DNA of 64,000 nucleotides from Tilletia caries (taxonomy: Eukaryota; Basidiomycota; Exobasidiomycetes; Tilletiales; Tilletiaceae): assembly GCA_032718865.1 (NCBI GenBank), contig JALUTQ010000046.1:1488001-1552000 (forward strand). The letters run 5' to 3'. Made by a program: the position numbers and the translations under genes. The stretch's first letter is position 1; every line of letters begins with the position of its first letter. Below the pieces are notes generated by a model. It worked only from the letters and a program-made list of their open reading frames with translations. It searched no databases and had not been told where the DNA came from. This document shows, in pieces, positions 58,510 to 64,000 of this stretch.

Positions 58510-59330
58510 GTCGACCACTTCACCACCCGGATACCCTCCTTCTCGAACAAGCGTTCGACGATCGCCCTCGTGGCGTCAGCGACGAGGCCCCACGCCCATG
58601 GCCGAGGCCAAGCCGAAGGGGAGCCGAAGATCGACGATGTATTTGTTATCCGGCGTCTTGTAGACAAGACCGGGAAGCTGATCTGGACGAGCAGGGATAG
58701 CCCGGAAGGCCTCCTTAGCATCGGCCATCACGGCATCCGAACCGCTGGGGAACGAGCAAATCTGCAGAGACGAGGACGAGAGCGAGCGTGTATCATCACC
58801 GAGAACGGTGTAGAGCGAGAGACGGCCCAAACGGGAAAATTGTGGAGACGTGAGACGACCCACGAAGGAGTGGGAGCGAAAGAGCGACCCTTGGTGGGCA
58901 GAGACGGCGGAGACTAGTCACGAGAGCGAGGAGACGGAACGGATCGAGCGGGAATACTCACCAAGTCAACGAGAGCGAGGAAACCATCCCAAGCGCAGAC
59001 GAACTCGTCCGACTCGATGTAGGAGTTGACCGATGCGTACGCCTCCTTCTTGGGGTATGAGAAATCTTGAACCATTCGCCACTTCCCGTTTGGCTTGGGA
59101 ACGAGGCCAAGAGGCGAGGTCTGGAAAGGGCTCAGCATGTCCTCGACCTGATTCTGAGAGAAAGGGCCAAGGGAACAGCCGAGAGACACCTCCTTGTCGA
59201 TGGAGGCTTTGAGCGTGTCGAAGTTGTTAGTTGCGGAGCCGTGATTGGGAGGAGAGCGGAACGAGGAAACAGGAGAGATTCCGAAGTCAAAGCCCGTACG
59301 AAGACCCTCGACCGTCACCGTAGGCGTGGA
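58510..59330 (-). pseudogene. N-terminal half of a DIRS-like reverse transcriptase
   Basis: RT fingers/palm: TSPLGLVPKPNGKWRMVQDF, EAYASVNSYIESDEFVCAW, then after a frame change AKEAFRAIPARPDQLPGLVY and YIVDLRLPFGLASAMGVG, LVADATRAIVERLFEKEG and IRVVKW. The coding sequence stops exactly where the catalytic VDD should follow, at the edge of an insertion (58509). It continues on the other side at 56359. Confidence 0.75.
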
Positions 59331-59349
59331 AGAGGTCGAGATCCTTGAG

Positions 59350-60423
59350 AATCTTCTCGTACCCGTCCGCACTAAGCGGACTTGACTCGCCCCCCGCAAG
59401 CTTGTGCGTTGTGGGCACTCGAGCCGCAGAGGGAGCAGATATGATCACCTCGGTAGCAGGAGGCGGTGGCGGAGAGGTTGCATCCGATTGAGAGGTTGAA
59501 GAATCTGCAGATCGGAGCACGGCCGGAGGAACGGATGAGGTGATTGTGCTCGTCGCGGGCGGCGAAGGTGGGTTTGCCGTCCGCACGCTTCGAACAGCTT
59601 TCAAAGACGTGATTGTACTCTTTGGCCCCGCAGACGATACAGGCGCCGGGTCGAGGTAAACGCGACTCGCCGCCCTGCCGAAAGGGCTTCGGGTTGGCCG
59701 GGGAAGCAGCAGCTGGCTTCGAACCGGATGTCTTGCCCTTGGAGGCAGAGGACGACGAGGCCGCAGCGGAGGAGCTTGACTAAGCTGCAGAGGACTTGAG
59801 AGACGACAGTATCTCTTGGACCGCGAGTCGAGTGGTGAACCGAGACGCAACCTGTTCGAGAACAGCATAGTGGATGAAGGTCATGTCCAACCTGGGTCCT
59901 GGATCCAACCGGCAGCGAGTAATACTTACGCCGCATCGTCTGACAGTACTCCACAAGTACAGGCCAGTTGATCTCGCTCTCCCGTCGAAGAAAGTGCTTG
60001 AAGATGAGATCGAATTGAGTCGACCAAATGTCGGCCTCAATGTTGAGCAGCCGACGAGAGGTTGGGTCCGTGGCATCGTTAGCTATCGAGCGCATGGCAT
60101 CGAGCAGAACGCAGGTGGCGGAGACGAACTCCGAGAGCGTGAGCCGTGAGGAGGGCGTCATGTTTCTTGGCATGGCCCGGCTCAGCTGATTTGCTCAGCG
60201 ACTCGAGGAGGCCAGTAAATGAGTAGCCGTACTCCTTCATCGAAAGGAGGCGTTGATAGCCGGCACTCATCCCCTCGTCGGTGAAGTGCCACAAAGGCAA
60301 AAGCTGGGAGTTCGACAGTCGTTGCATCACGTTCGGAGCCGGGGTCATCTTTGTTGAAGCCGAGACGAGACCAGGGACGAAAGGAAGGGTATCGTCATTG
60401 CCCTCACCCCTGTTAGCCGGCAC
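59350..60423 (-). pseudogene. gag-like region of the second DIRS-like element
   Basis: Starts MPANRGEGNDDTLPF, then LPLWHFTDEGMSAGYQRLL. After a frame change near 60160: RLTLSEFVSATCVLLDAMRS and EINWPVLVEYCQTMRRKYYS. A Cys-rich nucleic-acid-binding end in a third frame carries GACIVCGAKEYNHVFESCS and PICRFFNLSIGCN, then GDHICSLCGSSAHNAQAC (about 59640-59400). The arrangement resembles gag proteins of fungal DIRS-like elements. The frames are broken. Confidence 0.6.
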
Positions 60424-60496
60424 CTCCGATATGTCAGGAGGGGGTCGTGCCGGCTGGGCTCAGTGACGAGCGACTCGACCGGAACAAACCATCGCA

Positions 60497-61560
60497 TGAT
60501 GGATCCACTCGAGACCGACGTACACAAGGATGATCTGCAGAAGCGACGTCAAGACCAGGCCGATATCACCAAGAAGGAGAAAGACCTGGCGCGGCTCTCG
60601 TGCTCGTCATTCCCTCGCGCCAGCATGCGGCACGCTGGTCACTGGACAGCTCAACAGAACAAGGTGCTATGCATGAATCACCACATCAACATTGCGTTGC
60701 GAGTCGGCTTGCTCAGTTTGGCGTTCCCATCAAAACCAAGGCCCAGCAGAAGGTGATCAACCTTCGGTCCAAGCCCGTCATCACCGTGCAGCACGAGAAC
60801 GGCTACCCTGTTTAGGTCGACAGCGACTCATCAGAGGAGGAGGGTGAAGAACCGGAGAACGAAGAGCCGGAGAATGAAGAAGCGACGACGAGCTCCTTTC
60901 GGACGACGGTGGCGGTCCGGATGCAAACCATGTCTTGCTGTTGGACAAGCCGAATCTCCTCGCGCCCAAGAACGCCATAGCGAAGTTCGAAGCGTTCGTC
61001 ACTGCTGTGCACCGAGGTAGTCAGCGTCGGGCAGACTTCCGCAAGAGGATGGAGAAGGAGTTCTATCAGAACAGCCAGCTCGCTCAGGCTCCCTTCCCTT
61101 CTAAGCCCAACACGACGCGGTGGAACTTGCACTTCTCTATGATCCGAATGGCGTTAGCCATCCGGGAAGCCATCGACGCTCACTATCGGGCGTTCATAGG
61201 CAGCGTAGGCAGCAGAAGGCTCAAGTTCGGCGAAAATCTGCTCACACCGGTGCAATTGAGGCAGCTCGAGGTACTCCAGCCGATCCTGAAGCTGGCTGCT
61301 GCGGCTACCAAGGACATGGAGCAGGCCTCTGGAACGCTTTGCATGGTTCTCGACTACCATGCAATTCTCCGCGACGAAATCGAACGGCTCATCGGTGAAT
61401 CACAGAACTCGGAGGACCTGGACTCGGAGTCCAAGGAGGAAATCAAGAAGTTTCTTGAAGCGGTGGAGGCGAAGCTCGGTAAATATCGCGAAGTGGCATT
61501 GACGAGCCGCCTCACTCTGGTCGCGGCCATCCTTCCCCCCCTCCACCGGCTCGACATGTC
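60497..61560 (+). pseudogene. Second hAT transposase fragment
   Basis: Segments: LETDVHKDDLQKRRQDQADI, a CMNHHINIALR motif typical of the middle of hAT transposases, VPIKTKAQQKVINLRSKPVI, an acidic stretch, then NAIAKFEAFVTAVHRGSQRR, KPNTTRWNLHFSMIRMALAI and SRLTLVAAILPPLHRLDM. The TRWN motif matches the hAT core of the 37312 gene but the sequence is clearly different, so it is another family. The N-terminal catalytic Asp regions and the C-terminal dimerisation domain are absent. It breaks at about 61560, where a tandem repeat starts. Confidence 0.75.
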
Positions 61561-61574
61561 GCCTTCGCAGAATT

Positions 61575-61895
61575 TATTGACTGTGGCCTGTGGATCATCG
61601 GTCAGGTACGCAATAAAATGCCACGTTATAACTTCGGAGAGTTCTCTCTGAGTCTGCTCATCATATATGTTGTGTGGAACATCATGGTGGAGAGCTCGAA
61701 GGGTATCGAAGCTACCCTGAGAGCGAGGCGGGGTAGGCGTCATTCTATATTGATTTACTGACTACGTCCTGAGGGTCATCGGTCATCGATCAAGTACGCA
61801 ATGCACATGTCACATTAAACCGTTGGAGAGTTCTATATGCTAATCATATATCATCTGTGTTGTGTGGAAACTCATGGTGGAGAGTTCGAAGGGTA
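61575..61895. repeat. Two tandem copies of an approximately 175-bp dispersed repeat
   Basis: Unit 1 (about 61577-61750) and unit 2 (about 61752-61895) share GTCATCGGTCA..GTACGCAAT, GTTGTGTGGAA, CATGGTGGAGAG and TTCGAAGGGTA-type segments. The same unit occurs once at 8212-8352. Confidence 0.8.
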
Positions 61896-62257
61896 ACGAA
61901 GCTCTCGTCCGCCAATTCCTCATTGCTTCCCCAGCTTTAGTCTCGGCTCCTGCTTCCGCTCAGAACGCCATCGTCCATGCCGGCACCGATGACATGCTTC
62001 CAACGGCGTCGACCACCATCACTGACTCACCCATAGGTGGCCCGGCTCGGAAGATGTTCTTGGGCTCCTTCGCCGGTGAACCCAACCGACCGGAGGCCTT
62101 CCTGAGTCGGGTTCGGGATGTCATCAGATCTGACCCCTCCCCTCAGTGGACGGCCGCCGTCCTTTGGGCTTTGCCCATTGCCTTGACTAGCGACGCTGCA
62201 GTCTGGCATGAGGGCCTTTCCGACGCTGAGGCTGCCGGTCTCACCTTTTCATACTGA
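61877..62257 (+). pseudogene. Retrotransposon gag-like fragment
   Basis: An open frame with ARKMFLGSFAGEPNRPEAFL, RVRDVIRSDPSPQWTAAVLW and ALPIALTSDAAVWHEGLSDA. This matches the pattern of Ty3/gypsy-type gag cores (F.G.p..ve.Fl, ..A..W...l). It ends at the edge of a tiled element, so only the start of the domain is left. Confidence 0.5.
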
Positions 62258-62259
62258 AA

Positions 62260-62622
62260 ATGCCAGACACTTAGTGCCTGAGTCTGACCGGAATTTAGAG
62301 CTCAGGTCATATAAAATGTCAGATTATGACGGCCATATGACAGAATTATGCGTTTTTTTCAGCCCGGCTGTGAATTTTTGGTCAGAATACTGTCATACAT
62401 AAGGCATATGTTCTGCATTGTCATATGACAGAATATGACAGAATTTAGGGCGGTAAATTATGTCATATGTCTGTCATAAAGCTGTCATATGACAGCCACG
62501 GGAGGCATTATGGCCATAAATATGACAATGAGACTTTGTCATAAACCTGTCATATGACTATGACAATTTTTTGTCATAATTCTGTCATATGCATAATATG
62601 ACTTCATATGTATGACAAAAGG
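62260..62622. mobile_element. Palindrome-tiled element (TGTCATATGACA family)
   Basis: Over about 330 bp nearly all sequence is made of TGTCATATGACA and partial words in both orientations. Termini and target duplication were not resolved, so the edges are approximate. Confidence 0.7.
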
Positions 62623-63276
62623 TGCTGATCACTGCGCCAGAACGTCGTCTCTGGGCTGCTGGGCAAGCGTTGCGATACTTGCGAGTAAGATCGCGCGCCT
62701 AGGTACATCTAACCAAAACTTCTTTCCAGTTTTGATTCTTTCTTTCCTCTCTCGGCTTCTTCAGACGGGCACTGACTGCGCTAAAGGGAAGCTCGGGCTC
62801 GAAGCTGGTTGACTTCAGCATTTCAATAATATCCTCCCCTGACCTCTTTAGCGGGAGCACCAGTCTCATCCTTCCCTGGAGCGTTGAGAAAAAACTCAAT
62901 GCTCATCGGATTGTGAATTCTCAGCCGAGAAATCGAGTCCCTGAGCTCCCTTTCCGCCTCTTGATTTATAACCTCGCCGGCGGTGCGACTGGAAATTTCT
63001 CCTCCTCTCCCTCCTCCTCCTCCTCGTTATCACCAGAAATAACATTTCCAGATGACTCGTTTATCTCGAAGTCGTCGCCTTCATCGTTTGGGAGAACTCG
63101 GGTAGGTAGCACCGGAGACTCTGGCTCCTGACGAACTCGAAGAACTCGAGCAGGTAGGACCGGAGACCTTGGCTCCTGACGAACTCTGAGAACATCGGTG
63201 TGCAACCAGCAGTTCTGAATTGTAATCTCTGAAACGCGCTCCCATGCGTCCCTAAGCGATGAGATTGCCCTGCGGA

Positions 63277-63420
63277 TGCCAATTTTTCTTGATTGGAAAC
63301 ACCATCCACCGAATCTTGAAGCAAAAGGTCATTATAAAATGCTCCGCAATATGCTTTGAGAGCGCGGATGATGCCTGCATCCATAGGCTGTAGCTTAGAG
63401 GTCGTGTTTGGCGGTAGAAA
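63277..63420 (-). pseudogene. pogo/Tigger-type transposase remnant
   Basis: Reads LPPNTTSKLQPMDAGIIRAL then KAYCGAFYNDLLLQDSVDG. The QPMDAGII motif holds the third catalytic Asp of pogo-type DDE_1 transposases, with the usual PPNTTS lead. The rest of the gene is not recognisable. It differs from the gene at 43321-44970, so it is a separate lineage. Confidence 0.7.
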
Positions 63421-63456
63421 ATAAAATTCTGTTGCCTTATGATCCTCCTCCAGCTC

Positions 63457-64000
63457 TAAGGAAAGGCGTCACCTCCGCGCTCTCGGCGGAGTTCCGCGTC
63501 CTCCGCGCCTCCGTACCGCAAAACTCCGCCGATTTTCTTCCGCCGGAGGACGTCCTCCGTACCGCGGTGGCTGACAGCGGAGGGGCGGACGGAGAAGTAC
63601 CGCCAACGACTTGAACGCGGACGGAGGGCGGAGGAGTTGGAGGTTCCTGGACTTGAGCGCGGACGGAGGTGTCGACGGCCCCAACTTCGGCGGAGTTCCG
63701 GCGGAACTCCGCGCCTCCGCGCTTACTCCGCTCTGAGACTGAAAACCCAGGGGTTACACAGGGTCTCTCCTATTGAAAGAGTCTCAGAAGACGGAGTCTC
63801 GGGTCTCATGTCACGTGATTGCTGGTCACGCCGGAGTCTCAAGACTTGAGACCCCTCTTCAAATGATTTTTTTCGCCGAGTTGAGCATGTAACTCCAAAG
63901 TCTGAGACCAAGACTTGGGTCGGCAAGTTAGGATCGAGGAGGCGCGGAACTCCGCCGGAACTCCGCCGGAGGAAGGCGGACGGAGGTTCCCTCCTTGGAA
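63457..64000. mobile_element. Palindrome-tiled element (GCGGAGTTCCGC-type words), runs off the window
   Basis: Begins TAAGGAAAGGCGTCACC, again a TAAGG terminus. Filled with GCGGAGTTCCGC, CCTCCGC and GGCGGA words. The right end is outside the window. Confidence 0.7.

Overview
The window is repeat-dense DNA from a filamentous or yeast-like fungus. It is most likely a basidiomycete, because genes carry short GT-AG introns of about 60-90 nt and the element mix (Crypton, DIRS-like, MULE with a ULP1-type protease, hAT, pogo, Tc1/mariner, Ty1-copia) is typical of basidiomycete repeat islands. I cannot name the species. No ordinary intact host housekeeping gene is visible. Almost every recognisable gene belongs to, or is broken by, a mobile element. 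Many reading frames shift at short homopolymers, so either the copies are old or the assembly has indel errors.

Layout. 1-4216: a Tc1/mariner-type element with TA target sites that carries a second, intact, oppositely oriented gene, facing an inverted copy of its own left end. 4600-7300: a Crypton-type recombinase relic, with a 613-bp non-autonomous hAT insertion (perfect 8-bp target duplication) beside its catalytic exons. 9900-13145: a 5'-truncated DIRS-like retroelement (RT, RNase H, tyrosine recombinase). 13603-14378: a palindrome-tiled insertion. 16173-22933: a Mutator-like element with a ULP1-type protease and a FAR1/MULE/SWIM transposase, each hit by a further insertion. 24647-25810: a coiled-coil gene I do not recognise. 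27300-31003: relics resembling the histone chaperone ASF1 and isocitrate lyase.

31690-41376 is the centrepiece: a 9,687-bp hAT-type element with 13-bp terminal inverted repeats and a perfect 8-bp target duplication, confirmed by a paralogous empty site 0.3 kb upstream. Inside it are a CDK-like protein kinase with a novel N-terminal region, a BED-like zinc-finger reading frame, a full-length three-exon histone H3 variant in which K9 is phenylalanine, and the hAT transposase. Tracts of one short palindromic word sit at both ends and between the gene modules. The 613-bp element at 6702 is its deletion derivative, with the same two ends.

41440-64000: more palindrome-tiled insertions, a pogo-type transposase, a 3'-truncated Ty1-copia element, an unrecognised multi-exon region, a second DIRS-like relic whose RT is split at its VDD motif by a long-TIR element, and fragments of hAT, gag and pogo genes.

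Two themes stand out. First, a transposon apparently carries its own histone H3 and kinase. Second, several insertion families have bodies made of dense repeats of one family-specific perfect palindrome. These may be transposase-binding arrays. That function is inference.
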